DNA from: Apilactobacillus waqarii
GTDB lineage: Bacteria; Bacillota; Bacilli; Lactobacillales; Lactobacillaceae
Assembly: GCF_019061205.1 (NCBI RefSeq)
Contig: NZ_JAHQYH010000005.1
Coordinates: 37,791-101,790 of the forward strand
Direction of reading: 5' to 3'
Length of the DNA stretch: 64,000 nucleotides
In this document: piece by piece, positions 46,424 through 54,323 of the stretch
Layout: every line of letters begins with the position of its first letter
How positions within the stretch are numbered: the first letter of the stretch is position 1
Notes under the pieces: generated by a model
The model's database searches: none
The model's input: the letters and a program-made list of their open reading frames with translations, nothing else
Told to the model about the DNA's origin: nothing
Program-made: the position numbers and the translations under genes

Positions 46424-46467
46424 ATATACAAATACATTATATTATAAATTTATCATAATTTGTATAT
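46424..46467. repeat. Perfect 10-bp inverted repeat between yslB and murI
   Basis: ATATACAAAT (46424-46433) and ATTTGTATAT (46458-46467) are perfect inverted copies 34 bp apart centre to centre. They lie in the divergent control region, close to the likely yslB promoter. Confidence 0.6.
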
Positions 46468-46524
46468 CCCAAGTAAAATTAAAGTAAATGTTTATCCTTA
46501 ATAAATGTCAGATATGGCTAAAAA

Positions 46525-46533
46525 TGGTAATAT
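46525..46533 (+). promoter_or_regulatory. Extended -10 promoter of murI-rdgB
   Basis: TGGTAATAT is a TGn-extended -10 (46528-46533), about 33 bases before the murI start. Confidence 0.5.
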
Positions 46534-46566
46534 AAAAGTAATGGAACTGAAAAGAGGGTTACTATT

Positions 46567-47382
46567 TTGAGCAAAAAAGCGATTGGTTTTATGGATTCTG
46601 GAGTTGGTGGCTTAACAGTTGCTAAGCTAGCAATGAGGGAATTACAAAATGAAAATATTGCATATTTGGGCGATGAAGCCCGTTTACCATACGGTGAAAA
46701 ATCTAAAGAAGAAATTCAACAATATTCATTACAAATAGCAAACTTCTTAATTGAAAAAGAAGATATTAAAATGCTGGTAATTGCATGTAATACTGCAACT
46801 TCACACGCATTAGATTATTTAAGAAAGCATCTTCTTATTCCCGTAATTGGTGTTGTTAATCCAGGAAGCATTGCTGCGGTCAATAATACAAAGACCAATC
46901 GTGTTGGATTAATTGCCACTAATGGAACTGTTAAGAGTGGTGCTTACGAAAAAGAAATTAAAAAGATTAATAATAATATCGAAGTATTTAGCCAGGGATG
47001 TCCTAGGTTTGTCTCAATGGTTGAAAACCAAGAATACAAAGACGCCCAAAAACAAGAAGTGGTCGATTACGATTTATCAACTATCAATACGGATAACGTT
47101 GACACTCTAATTCTTGGTTGTACGCATTTTCCAATAATGCGTGAAATGATTCAAAAATCAGTTGGCGATTCAGTTAAACTAATTGATCCTGGATACGAAA
47201 CTGTTAAGCAAATTAAGATGATTTTACAACAACATCACATCGAAAATGATGAAGAGGGAGATACTACTTATTCCTTCTACACCACTGGTGATGCAGATAA
47301 CTTCAATCAGGTTGCAAATGAGTGGCTTAACTATGAAGTACACGCAAAACACCTACCAATTAAAGAATTAGAGGAGCTATGA
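46567..47382 (+). CDS. murI: Glutamate racemase
   Basis: A 271-residue cofactor-independent racemase making D-glutamate for peptidoglycan. The two catalytic cysteines lie in VIACNTATSHA and LILGCTHFPIM, and the N-terminus GFMDSGVGGLTVAK is typical. The start is TTG at 46567 preceded by AAGAGGG. Its stop overlaps the first in-frame start of rdgB, and the two form an operon, as in other lactobacilli. Confidence 0.96.
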   Translation: MSKKAIGFMDSGVGGLTVAKLAMRELQNENIAYLGDEARLPYGEKSKEEIQQYSLQIANFLIEKEDIKMLVIACNTATSHALDYLRKHLLIPVIGVVNPGSIAAVNNTKTNRVGLIATNGTVKSGAYEKEIKKINNNIEVFSQGCPRFVSMVENQEYKDAQKQEVVDYDLSTINTDNVDTLILGCTHFPIMREMIQKSVGDSVKLIDPGYETVKQIKMILQQHHIENDEEGDTTYSFYTTGDADNFNQVANEWLNYEVHAKHLPIKELEEL

Positions 47383-47384
47383 TT

Positions 47385-47975
47385 ATGGACACAATTGTAA
47401 TTGCGACTAACAATCAAAATAAGGCCCGCGAATTTCGCGAAATGTTTGCCGATAAAAATATCGACTTTAAAACACTTGCAGATTTTCCAGAATTAGGTAA
47501 AATTATTGAAAATGGTGAGTCATTTGAAGAAAATGCCACCATTAAAGCACAAGCCATTTTCGAGCGAACTAACTTAGCAGTTTTAGCTGATGATTCTGGT
47601 TTGGAAGTGCCTGCATTAAATAATGAACCTGGAATCCATTCAGCTAGATATGCTGGAGACCATGATGACGACGCGAACAATAAAAAGCTATTAGCAAAAT
47701 TAGGTGATCGTGACAAACGTGATGCTAAATTTGTGACTTGCTTAGTATTATTGAATCAACATGGTGAAAAATTCGTTGTTTATGGAACCATAGAAGGAAC
47801 CATTCTAAAAGCCCCAAGAGGTGATAATGGTTTTGGATACGACCCATTATTTTATGTACCAAGTAAGAAGAAGACCATGGCAGAAATGTCTGATCATGAA
47901 AAAAATGAGATAAGCCATCGTGGAAATGCAATTAAACAACTATATAGTAAGTTTGACGAATGGTGGAAGGCTTAA
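47385..47975 (+). CDS. rdgB: XTP/dITP diphosphatase (RdgB/HAM1)
   Basis: A 196-residue nucleotide-pool sanitising enzyme that hydrolyses dITP, XTP and ITP to monophosphates. Motifs are IVIATNNQNKAREF, VLADDSGLEVPALNNEPGIHSARYAG, GYDPLFYVP and SHRGNAIKQL. The ATG at 47385 lies 8 bases from GAGGAG; an ATG at 47379 is only 2 bases away and less likely. It is translationally close-coupled to murI, whose stop is at 47380-47382. Confidence 0.95.
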   Translation: MDTIVIATNNQNKAREFREMFADKNIDFKTLADFPELGKIIENGESFEENATIKAQAIFERTNLAVLADDSGLEVPALNNEPGIHSARYAGDHDDDANNKKLLAKLGDRDKRDAKFVTCLVLLNQHGEKFVVYGTIEGTILKAPRGDNGFGYDPLFYVPSKKKTMAEMSDHEKNEISHRGNAIKQLYSKFDEWWKA

Positions 47976-48012
47976 GGTTTAACTAATTGTAAGATTAAAT
48001 AGTAAATGCTAT

Positions 48013-48018
48013 TATAAT
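48013..48018 (+). promoter_or_regulatory. Probable -10 for the DUF948-ytxH pair
   Basis: A perfect TATAAT at 48013-48018, 27 bases before the DUF948 gene. A TTGTAA element lies 20 bases upstream, longer than the ideal spacing. Confidence 0.45.
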
Positions 48019-48044
48019 CATATAAACGTATGAGGAGGGGTTGC

Positions 48045-48422
48045 ATGACAATTGGAGGATTAGCTGGTTTGATTGCTGCAGTTGCATTTTTCATTATTGC
48101 AATTTGTGCTGCGGTTCTACTAATCAAGTTATCTAAGACTGTTGACGAGGTAAATAAGAATATTAATTCTATTTCTCAAGATATTACTGTAATATCAAAG
48201 CAAGCCGAAGATATTTTAGCTAGCTCAAATTCATTAGTTAAGGATGTTAATGAAAAAATCAACACCTTGGATCCAGTTTATCAAGCTGCTGCAGATGTTG
48301 GACAAAGCGTTAGCGATTTAAATAACGCAACTCAAAACTTAGCCAAAAAGTTCCAAAACAGAAACAAGAAATCATTTATGGAAAAAGCCGCAGGTGCTGG
48401 CTTTAGAATGTTTAAAAAATAA
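48045..48422 (+). CDS. DUF948 domain membrane protein
   Basis: A 125-residue protein with an N-terminal membrane helix (about residues 4-27, GGLAGLIAAVAFFIIAICAAVLLI) and a coiled-coil cytoplasmic or surface part, matching DUF948. Function unknown; usually found beside a YtxH gene and upstream of ccpA, as here. The ATG at 48045 has GAGGAGGGG upstream; an ATG at 48030 overlaps that site. Confidence 0.85.
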   Translation: MTIGGLAGLIAAVAFFIIAICAAVLLIKLSKTVDEVNKNINSISQDITVISKQAEDILASSNSLVKDVNEKINTLDPVYQAAADVGQSVSDLNNATQNLAKKFQNRNKKSFMEKAAGAGFRMFKK

Positions 48423-48437
48423 AAGGGAGTGTTTTTT

Positions 48438-48860
48438 ATGAAAAAGACAGGACTATTTTTATTAGGATTAACTACCGGTGCAGCTGCTGCTGCATACTTA
48501 GCATACCGTAAGATGGATGATGAAAAGACAAAGGAATTCGTTAACAGTACTGTAAAGACTGCTAACGACCTAAAGGATCGTGCATTAGATTATGCTTTTT
48601 ACGCTTTAGATTCTGTTGATGACGTAAAAGAACAACTACAATACAAGACCTCAGATGCAAAGTCAAAGATTAAAGACGCTGCTGGTAAGGTTAACGACAA
48701 TGTAGTTAACAAAGCACAATACTACTACGATGAAGGTAGTACCCAATTCCATAAAGCAGCTGATAATTTGAGAAATCAAGTTAGAAAAAACGCTGATGAT
48801 AGCCAAGATATTGTCATCGACCCAGATGCTTTAAAACAAGAAGACAATTTAAGTAAATAA
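48438..48860 (+). CDS. ytxH: YtxH domain protein
   Basis: A 140-residue protein with a short hydrophobic N-terminus (GLFLLGLTTGAAAAAYLAYRK) typical of YtxH, then a long amphipathic helical body with repeats of DAKSKIKDAAGKV type. General stress-associated in Bacillus; molecular role unknown. The ATG at 48438 is preferred over an in-frame GTG at 48429 that lies within the GGGAG ribosome binding site. It is cotranscribed with the DUF948 gene and ended by a terminator. Confidence 0.85.
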   Translation: MKKTGLFLLGLTTGAAAAAYLAYRKMDDEKTKEFVNSTVKTANDLKDRALDYAFYALDSVDDVKEQLQYKTSDAKSKIKDAAGKVNDNVVNKAQYYYDEGSTQFHKAADNLRNQVRKNADDSQDIVIDPDALKQEDNLSK

Positions 48861-48872
48861 TTTTTAAATTGT

Positions 48873-48910
48873 AAAAGAGACCTGACTTTGTTAGGCCTCT
48901 TTTGTTTTTT
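48873..48910 (+). terminator. Intrinsic terminator of DUF948-ytxH
   Basis: AAAAGAG-A-CCTGA pairs with TTAGG-C-CTCTTTT with one internal mismatch, followed by a T-rich tract. Confidence 0.82.
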
Positions 48911-48926
48911 TCAATAGGTGGTAGTC

Positions 48927-48955
48927 TTGTTAAATCATCGTTTATCTGATATATT
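48927..48955 (+). promoter_or_regulatory. Promoter of ccpA
   Basis: TTGTTA (48927-48932) and TATATT (48950-48955) are separated by 17 bases. Confidence 0.75.
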
Positions 48956-48966
48956 TGTAAACATAT

Positions 48967-48980
48967 TGAAAGCGCTATGA
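48967..48980 (+). promoter_or_regulatory. cre site for CcpA autoregulation
   Basis: TGAAAGCGCTATGA matches the consensus TGWAANCGNTNWCA at all but one position (G for C near the end). It lies just downstream of the predicted ccpA transcription start, where bound CcpA would block its own transcription. Confidence 0.78.
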
Positions 48981-49017
48981 AAACAACCCAGGCGGACTTA
49001 AAGAGGAGTTTGAGAGA

Positions 49018-50019
49018 ATGGAAAAGCAAAATGTAACTATTTACGATGTTGCTAGAGAATCTGGTGTTTCCATGGCTACTGTTTCCAGAGTTTTGAATGG
49101 TAACAGTAACGTACGACAAGCAACCAAAGAAAAAGTGTTGAAGGTCATAGATGCTCTGGACTATCGCCCTAATGCTGTGGCAAGGGGACTAGCAAGTAAG
49201 AAGACAACAACGGTTGGGGTAATCATTCCCGATGTAACCGATGGATACTTTTCTTCACTAGCTCGTGGAATTGATGATATTGCTACCATGTACAAGTACA
49301 ATATTATCCTAGCCAATTCGGATGATAATCCCGATAAGGAAGCATCAGTACTAAATACATTGTTAAGTAAACAAGTTGATGGAATTATCTTCATGGGTAA
49401 TGAAATTAATGATGATTTAAGAGCTGATTTTAAGCGTTCTGACTGCCCAATCGTGCTTGCAGGTTCAGTTGATATTAATAACTCTGTACCTAGTGTAAAC
49501 ATCGATTATGCAGATGCAGTTAAGAATGAAACAGAACGTTTAATCAAAAACGGTAATTCTAGAATTGCGTTTGCATCTGGCTCAATGAAACAAGATGTCA
49601 ATAAGGAATACCGATTAAAAGGATATGTATCTGCTTTGGAAAACAACGGAATCAAGTTTGATGAAAAGCTGGTTTTCGAAACAAAGGGAACATATGAAGA
49701 TGGTTATGATTTGGCTGAACGAATCATCAATGATAAGATTACTGCAGCTGTAGCAACTAATGATGAATTGGCTGCCGGAATCTTAAATGGAATGACCGAT
49801 AGAGGTGTTTCAGTGCCACAAGATTTTGAATTATTCACAAGTAATAATACAAAATTGGCAAAGATGATGAGACCACAATTGTCTTCAATCACTCAACCTT
49901 TGTATGATATTGGTGCGGTAGCAATGAGATTATTGACCAAGATCATGAACAAAGAAGAGATTGATAATCGTTATGTGGTTTTAGGCTATGAAATAGTTGA
50001 ACGCGACTCAACTAAATAG
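49018..50019 (+). CDS. ccpA: Catabolite control protein A (LacI family)
   Basis: A 333-residue LacI-family regulator. The N-terminal HTH is at residues 6-27 (VTIYDVARESGVSMATVSRVLN), with the hinge helix near 50-60 (RPNAVARGLASKKTTTVGVIIPDV) and the periplasmic-binding-like core behind it. Start, length and gene position downstream of DUF948-ytxH match CcpA, which binds cre sites with HPr(Ser-P) to control carbon metabolism. Its own promoter carries a near-consensus cre. ackA, a classic CcpA target, lies 6 kb away, but I see no cre before it. Confidence 0.94.
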   Translation: MEKQNVTIYDVARESGVSMATVSRVLNGNSNVRQATKEKVLKVIDALDYRPNAVARGLASKKTTTVGVIIPDVTDGYFSSLARGIDDIATMYKYNIILANSDDNPDKEASVLNTLLSKQVDGIIFMGNEINDDLRADFKRSDCPIVLAGSVDINNSVPSVNIDYADAVKNETERLIKNGNSRIAFASGSMKQDVNKEYRLKGYVSALENNGIKFDEKLVFETKGTYEDGYDLAERIINDKITAAVATNDELAAGILNGMTDRGVSVPQDFELFTSNNTKLAKMMRPQLSSITQPLYDIGAVAMRLLTKIMNKEEIDNRYVVLGYEIVERDSTK

Positions 50020-50032
50020 CTGATATAGTAAC

Positions 50033-50061
50033 TTGATTAATTATATACTGATTGATATAAT
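50033..50061 (+). promoter_or_regulatory. Promoter of yebC
   Basis: TTGATT (50033-50038) and TATAAT (50056-50061) are separated by 17 bases. The start region carries a 15-base element almost identical to one in the ccpA promoter. Confidence 0.8.
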
Positions 50062-50114
50062 TGATATGTTTGTAAACTAATGAAACAATAGAATTCGAGA
50101 GGAGTGCTGTGATT

Positions 50115-50849
50115 ATGTCAGGACATTCAAAATGGCATAACATTCAAGGACGTAAAGGTGCCCAAGATAAAAAACGTGGTAAGATTTTCCAAAAATTGTC
50201 TCGTGATTTATACCAAGCTGCTAAAGCTGGTGGTCCAGAACCAGACGGTAACCCACAATTACGTCTTGTGATTGATAAAGCTCATGCTGCCAACATGCCT
50301 AAGGATAACATTCAACGTGCTATCGATAAGGCTTCTGGTCAAGGTGGAGCAAACTACGAAGAAATTACTTACGAAGGATATGGACCTGCTGGTACAGCTA
50401 TCATGGTTTCTTGTTTAACTGATAACAAGAACCGTACTGCTGCTGCCGTACGTTCAGCATTCAGTCACCATGGTGGTTCACTAGGATCAAATGGTTCTGT
50501 TTCATACATGTTTGACCGTAAGGGATACATCGTTATCCTACGTGACGGATTAGACGTTGATGAAGACAGCATGTTAATGGATGTTTTAGATGCTGGTGGA
50601 GAAGACATGAAGTCAGATGATGACCAATTTGAAATCTTCACTGCACCTTCAGATCTAACTGCTGTTAGAGATGCTTTACAAGAAAAATATGATTTAGATA
50701 CTGCTGAAGTTACAATGTTCCCTCAAAACAAGACTGCTGTACCAAGTGACAAAGTTTCACAATATACTGGTCTAATTGACGAACTTGATGAAAACGATGA
50801 CGTCCAAGACGTTTACGAAGCAGCTGAATTACCTGAAGCAGCTGAATAA
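50115..50849 (+). CDS. yebC: YebC/PmpR (TACO1) family protein
   Basis: A 244-residue protein of the YebC family: [32 protein letters not shown], then [12 protein letters not shown] and a ferredoxin-like C-terminal part. Long annotated as a DNA-binding regulator; recent work in several bacteria shows members helping ribosomes translate proline-rich stretches, like mitochondrial TACO1. The ATG at 50115 is chosen over an in-frame GTG at 50109 because of spacing to GAGAGGAG. It is a single-gene unit ended by a terminator just ahead of comGA. Confidence 0.95.
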   Translation: MSGHSKWHNIQGRKGAQDKKRGKIFQKLSRDLYQAAKAGGPEPDGNPQLRLVIDKAHAANMPKDNIQRAIDKASGQGGANYEEITYEGYGPAGTAIMVSCLTDNKNRTAAAVRSAFSHHGGSLGSNGSVSYMFDRKGYIVILRDGLDVDEDSMLMDVLDAGGEDMKSDDDQFEIFTAPSDLTAVRDALQEKYDLDTAEVTMFPQNKTAVPSDKVSQYTGLIDELDENDDVQDVYEAAELPEAAE

Positions 50850-50851
50850 TT

Positions 50852-50884
50852 AAAAAAAGATGCACATAGGTGTATCTTTTTTTG
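50852..50884 (+). terminator. Intrinsic terminator of yebC
   Basis: AAAGATGCAC (50856-50865) pairs with GTGTATCTTT (50870-50879, one G-U), followed by a T run. Confidence 0.88.
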
Positions 50885-50900
50885 TATAAAAATAAATGAA

Positions 50901-50940
50901 ACCTCTACTTTTTTCGAATATAAAAAGTGGAGGTTTTTTT
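50901..50940 (+). promoter_or_regulatory. Terminator-like hairpin sequestering the comGA ribosome binding site, with com-box-like element
   Basis: A 13-bp stem (50901-50913 with 50922-50934, one G-U) has an 8-base loop and is followed by T7, the form of an intrinsic terminator. Its 3' arm contains the comGA Shine-Dalgarno GGAGG (50929-50933). TTCGAATA at 50913-50920 matches the streptococcal ComX box TACGAATA at 7 of 8 bases. Transcripts starting from it would lack the 5' arm. Pairing is seen; the role is inference. Confidence 0.6.
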
Positions 50941-51849
50941 ATGAGTATTTCAAATTATTTTGATAATTTAATTAATCAAGCAATCGAAGACAAAATCAAA
51001 GACATTTATCTTCTGCCGATTAATGAAAATTACATTGTTAGGGAACATACAGGATTAAGCATTGAGAATCATGATTGTATCAATTATGAAAAAGCGAATA
51101 AATTAATCAATTACTGTAAATATATTGGCGGGATGTCAATCAGTGAACGTAGAAGACCACAGATTGGTTCATTTGAGTTTATCAATAATCAAAAGAAATT
51201 TTTCTTACGTTTTTCCTCAGTTGGAAATTATAAAAATCATGAATCAATGGTAATTAGAATTATTTATTCGTTGGATGATGAGACTATCAATTACGACAAT
51301 GAGGATCAATTCTATCGACTAAAGGAATTATCCAAACAAAATGGGATGATTATTTTCGCTGGTAAGACCGGTTCAGGGAAGACGACATCAATTTATCATC
51401 TATCTAATTCAATGAGTTCAAATAAATTGATTATGAGTATTGAAGATCCAGTTGAAATTATTAATACCAATTTTCTTCAGTTGCAGGTCAATGAATCAGC
51501 TGACATGGGTTATGACGAATTGATTAAGGTGGGACTAAGAAGTCGTCCGGACGTCTTTATTATTGGTGAAATTAGAGATGCTAGTACTGCTAAATCCGCA
51601 GTTCGTGCAGCATTATCTGGTCATTTGGTATTAACTACAATCCATGCCAGAGATATTGATGGTGTCATTAATAGGTTACGGCAATTGGGTTGTGACTATG
51701 ACGACTTATTTAACTGTTTAAACTCAGTTGTCTTTCAAACGTTATCAGTAAAAAATCAGAGAGATATTTCAGTGAATATGGATATTAGAAATGATTTTGC
51801 AGGTTTAAAAGAAAGGATAGTTGGCAATGGAAAAACTATCGCTGAATAA
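50941..51849 (+). CDS. comGA: Competence pilus assembly ATPase ComGA
   Basis: A 302-residue GspE/PilB-type secretion ATPase that powers assembly of the competence pseudopilus at the inner face of the membrane. Walker A GKTGSGKT is at residues 141-148, then an Asp box (SIEDPVEI) and Walker B with IIGEIRD, followed by the His box HLVLTTIHARD. It lacks the large N-terminal domain of PilB, as normal for ComGA. The start at 50941 has GGAGG 7 bases upstream, inside a hairpin. It overlaps comGB by 23 bases. Confidence 0.94.
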   Translation: MSISNYFDNLINQAIEDKIKDIYLLPINENYIVREHTGLSIENHDCINYEKANKLINYCKYIGGMSISERRRPQIGSFEFINNQKKFFLRFSSVGNYKNHESMVIRIIYSLDDETINYDNEDQFYRLKELSKQNGMIIFAGKTGSGKTTSIYHLSNSMSSNKLIMSIEDPVEIINTNFLQLQVNESADMGYDELIKVGLRSRPDVFIIGEIRDASTAKSAVRAALSGHLVLTTIHARDIDGVINRLRQLGCDYDDLFNCLNSVVFQTLSVKNQRDISVNMDIRNDFAGLKERIVGNGKTIAE

Positions 51850-52798
51850 GCAGTATTATCTGTTTAAGAATTTAAGTGATTTATTTAGTGCTGGATTTAC
51901 AATTAAGGAATCACTACAGTTTCTATCTCAAGTAGGTGGTAGGCAATCAACAATTAAAAAAATTGCTAATAAGTTGAGTGAAGGAAGTAGTTTCAGCGAC
52001 AGTATTGTTGGCTTGGTTCATAACGATTTCTATAACCAAATCATGATTAGCGAAAAATATGGTGATCTGTCCTCATGTTTAGCTGAACTAAGCCACTTTA
52101 TTGAAGTTAAGTTAAAAAACAAATCAAAGATAAAAGACTTACTGTTTTATCCAATTGTATTAGTGATTATTTTGATTGGAATTGTTTATGCTATCAATGC
52201 ATTTGTATTACCACAATTAAGTTCGATTAATTCCATGCAACATTATGATTTGGGTTGGCTATATATAATTTTACTCTGTATGCTTATGGGGATTTTAATC
52301 GTCTCGGTGATGTATAAACGATTACCATTACTAAGAAAAAGAGACGTTATATCGAGAATTCCGTTTATCGGAAAAATATACAAAGCATATATGGGATATA
52401 TATTGTCTCTTGAACTAAAAATGTTGATTCAAAATGGCATTGATTTAAAGAATATCCTAATCATTTTAAAGGATTTTAAGCCAAATACTATTATGTATCT
52501 GTTAGGAGAAAAGGCACGCCGTTTAGCTGATCATGGAGAAGATGTCGGGCAGCTAACTAAAATGTATTCGTTTATTCCAGTTGAGTTTAATGGCTTTTTC
52601 CATCATGGCTCAAAGGTGTCGGAAATATTAATCAAACTAGATGCCTTCTCACAGATTAAGTTTGAGGAAATGAATCGTCGTTCTAATCAACTAATTAATT
52701 TAATTCAACCGCTATTATTTTTATTTATTGGAATTTGTATTGTGTTGGCATATTTAGTTGTTCTTATGCCAATTTATTCATCATTGAAAGGAATTTAA
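51827..52798 (+). CDS. comGB: Competence pilus polytopic membrane protein ComGB
   Basis: A 323-residue GspF/PilC-like protein with about three membrane segments (near residues 108-132, 147-168 and 290-318) separated by two cytoplasmic GspF domains. It is the membrane platform of the DNA-uptake pseudopilus. The ATG at 51827 lies 9 bases after AAAGGA; a TTG at 51821 is too close. It overlaps the end of comGA and ends 2 bases before comGC. Confidence 0.9.
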   Translation: MEKLSLNKQYYLFKNLSDLFSAGFTIKESLQFLSQVGGRQSTIKKIANKLSEGSSFSDSIVGLVHNDFYNQIMISEKYGDLSSCLAELSHFIEVKLKNKSKIKDLLFYPIVLVIILIGIVYAINAFVLPQLSSINSMQHYDLGWLYIILLCMLMGILIVSVMYKRLPLLRKRDVISRIPFIGKIYKAYMGYILSLELKMLIQNGIDLKNILIILKDFKPNTIMYLLGEKARRLADHGEDVGQLTKMYSFIPVEFNGFFHHGSKVSEILIKLDAFSQIKFEEMNRRSNQLINLIQPLLFLFIGICIVLAYLVVLMPIYSSLKGI

Positions 52799-52800
52799 AA

Positions 52801-53106
52801 ATGAACAAGAAAAAAGCAGGCTTCACACTAATTGAAATGACAATCGTATTATTTATTATTTCACTACTAATTTTAATTGTCGTACCAAATGTTTCAGGAC
52901 AAAGAAAACACGCAACCGATGTACATGTCCATGCAATGCAAACTTTAGTTCAAGGTCAAATTGATTCATTTTCATCAGATGAAAATAAAGGAGACGTAAG
53001 TATGGATGAGCTTGTTAAAAATGGTTACCTAACCCAAAAACAAGCTGATCAAGCTCAAGAAGAAGGCATTCAAATTGTGGACAACAAGGCCGTGGCAAAA
53101 AAATAA
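52801..53106 (+). CDS. comGC: Major competence pseudopilin ComGC
   Basis: A 101-residue prepilin with the class III signal KKAG|FTLIEMTIVLFIISLLILIVVPNV; prepilin peptidase ComC should cut after G8 (MNKKKAG puts it at G7) and methylate the new N-terminal Phe, and E5 of the mature form is present. It is the main subunit of the DNA-uptake filament. The start at 52801 is immediately behind the comGB stop with GAAAGGA upstream. It overlaps comGD by 32 bases. Confidence 0.93.
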   Translation: MNKKKAGFTLIEMTIVLFIISLLILIVVPNVSGQRKHATDVHVHAMQTLVQGQIDSFSSDENKGDVSMDELVKNGYLTQKQADQAQEEGIQIVDNKAVAKK

Positions 53107-53527
53107 ATCCGCATTCACTACAATTGAGATGCTGATTGTATTAATCATTAGCTCTATTTTTATGTCATTATGTATATTTTTATATCAAGGTGTTCATATT
53201 AATGATAGGGAGTTAGAAAAAGATTTTTGGGCAAATTTTAATGTGTATTGGAAACAAGGAATTGCGAATAGTGAATATAGCAGATTAAAAACATATATTT
53301 ACCAGAAAAATCATGACATTATCTTTTTTAACGATGGTCATTATAATAATCTGAAAATGCCTGATGGTATGCGTTCAGAGGATAATTTGTTAATAACTAT
53401 TAACAATGACGGATATGTTCCACCACAAACCTATAAGTGGTATTCCAAGACGACACATACCTGTTATCTTTTAAAAGTACAGCTTGGTGGAGGTACTTAT
53501 AAAGTATATGAAGAATATTATGAATAA
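53075..53527 (+). CDS. comGD: Competence minor pseudopilin ComGD
   Basis: A 150-residue prepilin-like protein with the segment SA|FTTIEMLIVLIISSIFMSL, the position of the class III signal; Ala replaces the usual Gly before the cleavage site. The start is a TTG within the comGC coding end, with AAGAAGG 8 bases upstream; no better start exists in frame before the signal. It is a minor subunit expected at the pilus tip. It overlaps comGC and comGE. Confidence 0.82.
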   Translation: MWTTRPWQKNKSAFTTIEMLIVLIISSIFMSLCIFLYQGVHINDRELEKDFWANFNVYWKQGIANSEYSRLKTYIYQKNHDIIFFNDGHYNNLKMPDGMRSEDNLLITINNDGYVPPQTYKWYSKTTHTCYLLKVQLGGGTYKVYEEYYE

Positions 53528-53696
53528 AGGCTTTATTATGATTGATTCGATTACGGCGCTGACTCTAATTTCGGTGGGGATGATTTTCTTTTGTGAATCA
53601 AACCAACATATGTATGACAATCTAGATAAAGCTAGAAGAACTTTGCTACAAAAGAGAATAGATTATGAAAAGAGAAAAGGGCTTTACGATTATTGA
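53508..53696 (+). CDS. comGE: Competence minor pseudopilin ComGE
   Basis: A 62-residue protein with a short leader ending NKG and a hydrophobic stretch FIMIDSITALTLISVGMIFF, the class III signal layout of ComGE; the Glu at +5 is replaced by Asp. Two starts are possible: ATG 53508 with GGTGGAGG 14 bases upstream, or ATG 53520 with a weaker site. It overlaps comGD at its start and comGF at its end. Identity rests on signal plus position in the comG operon. Confidence 0.72.
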   Translation: MKNIMNKGFIMIDSITALTLISVGMIFFCESNQHMYDNLDKARRTLLQKRIDYEKRKGLYDY

Positions 53697-54087
53697 AACG
53701 ATCATTGCACTAACAATACTGGGTTTAATTGCGTTTTCGATTACAATGATCAATCCATTGAAGAAATCATATAACACGAAAAATATTCATGCTGTGGATT
53801 TTCAGCTGTTTATAAAGAATATCGAATTACCTAAGAAACACTACTTTTTATATAAAATTGTGGGTGGAAAGTTGTTATATATTGGGAGCAAAACGTATGA
53901 CAAAGAGTATGAAATGTTTAAAAATGGCAGAATGATAATTTTAACTGGTATGAATGGTGGATTTTATCCGATATTAGATAATGTTGAAAGTGTTAATTTT
54001 AAAGAAGTAAAGAAGCATTTAGCAATTAATGTGGAATTTACAAACGGTGAAAGTTATGAGGATGTGAGTTCAATATCTTATGAGTAA
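53665..54087 (+). CDS. comGF: Competence minor pseudopilin ComGF
   Basis: A 140-residue protein starting MKREKG|FTIIETIIALTILGLIAFSI, a good class III prepilin signal with Glu at +5 of the mature form, and a ComGF-like beta-rich remainder. It overlaps comGE by 32 bases and comGG by 8. It is expected to join the minor-pilin tip complex that initiates pilus assembly. Confidence 0.85.
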   Translation: MKREKGFTIIETIIALTILGLIAFSITMINPLKKSYNTKNIHAVDFQLFIKNIELPKKHYFLYKIVGGKLLYIGSKTYDKEYEMFKNGRMIILTGMNGGFYPILDNVESVNFKEVKKHLAINVEFTNGESYEDVSSISYE

Positions 54088-54217
54088 AAAATGTGGATCA
54101 GCGACATTGATTGCGATTGTCGTTCTATCAGTTTTATCAATTTTCTTATTGATAAAATATGAAAAATATAATGCAGAAATGCAGACGATAGATAAATTGA
54201 TAAAAAGTTATGAATAA
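54080..54217 (+). CDS. comGG: Very short ComGG-like protein
   Basis: A 45-residue protein in the comGG position. It begins MSKKCGSATLIAIVVLSVLS, one hydrophobic helix at about residues 7-25, and ends in a charged tail of 20 residues. ComGG proteins are poorly conserved and lack the usual prepilin Glu; they are normally about 100-125 residues, so this one is reduced to the signal plus stub. Its ATG overlaps the comGF stop as in the rest of the operon, supporting that it is real. Confidence 0.65.
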   Translation: MSKKCGSATLIAIVVLSVLSIFLLIKYEKYNAEMQTIDKLIKSYE

Positions 54218-54251
54218 CGATAATTTATATGCAAGTTATTAATGGTTTATC

Positions 54252-54281
54252 TTGAATTTTCTTGTAAAAATCTGGTAATAT
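54252..54281 (+). promoter_or_regulatory. Promoter of the methyltransferase-ackA pair
   Basis: TTGAAT (54252-54257) and TAATAT (54276-54281) are separated by 18 bases, with a TGG extension before the -10. Confidence 0.7.
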
Positions 54282-54323
54282 GAAAGTTGTTATTAAGTGA
54301 TAATACTTTTAAGGGAGTTGAGT

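Noticed and set aside
50913..50940. Reading the hairpin before comGA as a plain terminator of yebC
   Set aside because: yebC already has a better terminator at 50852-50884, and the second hairpin includes the comGA ribosome binding site, so a regulatory reading is preferred, though not proven.
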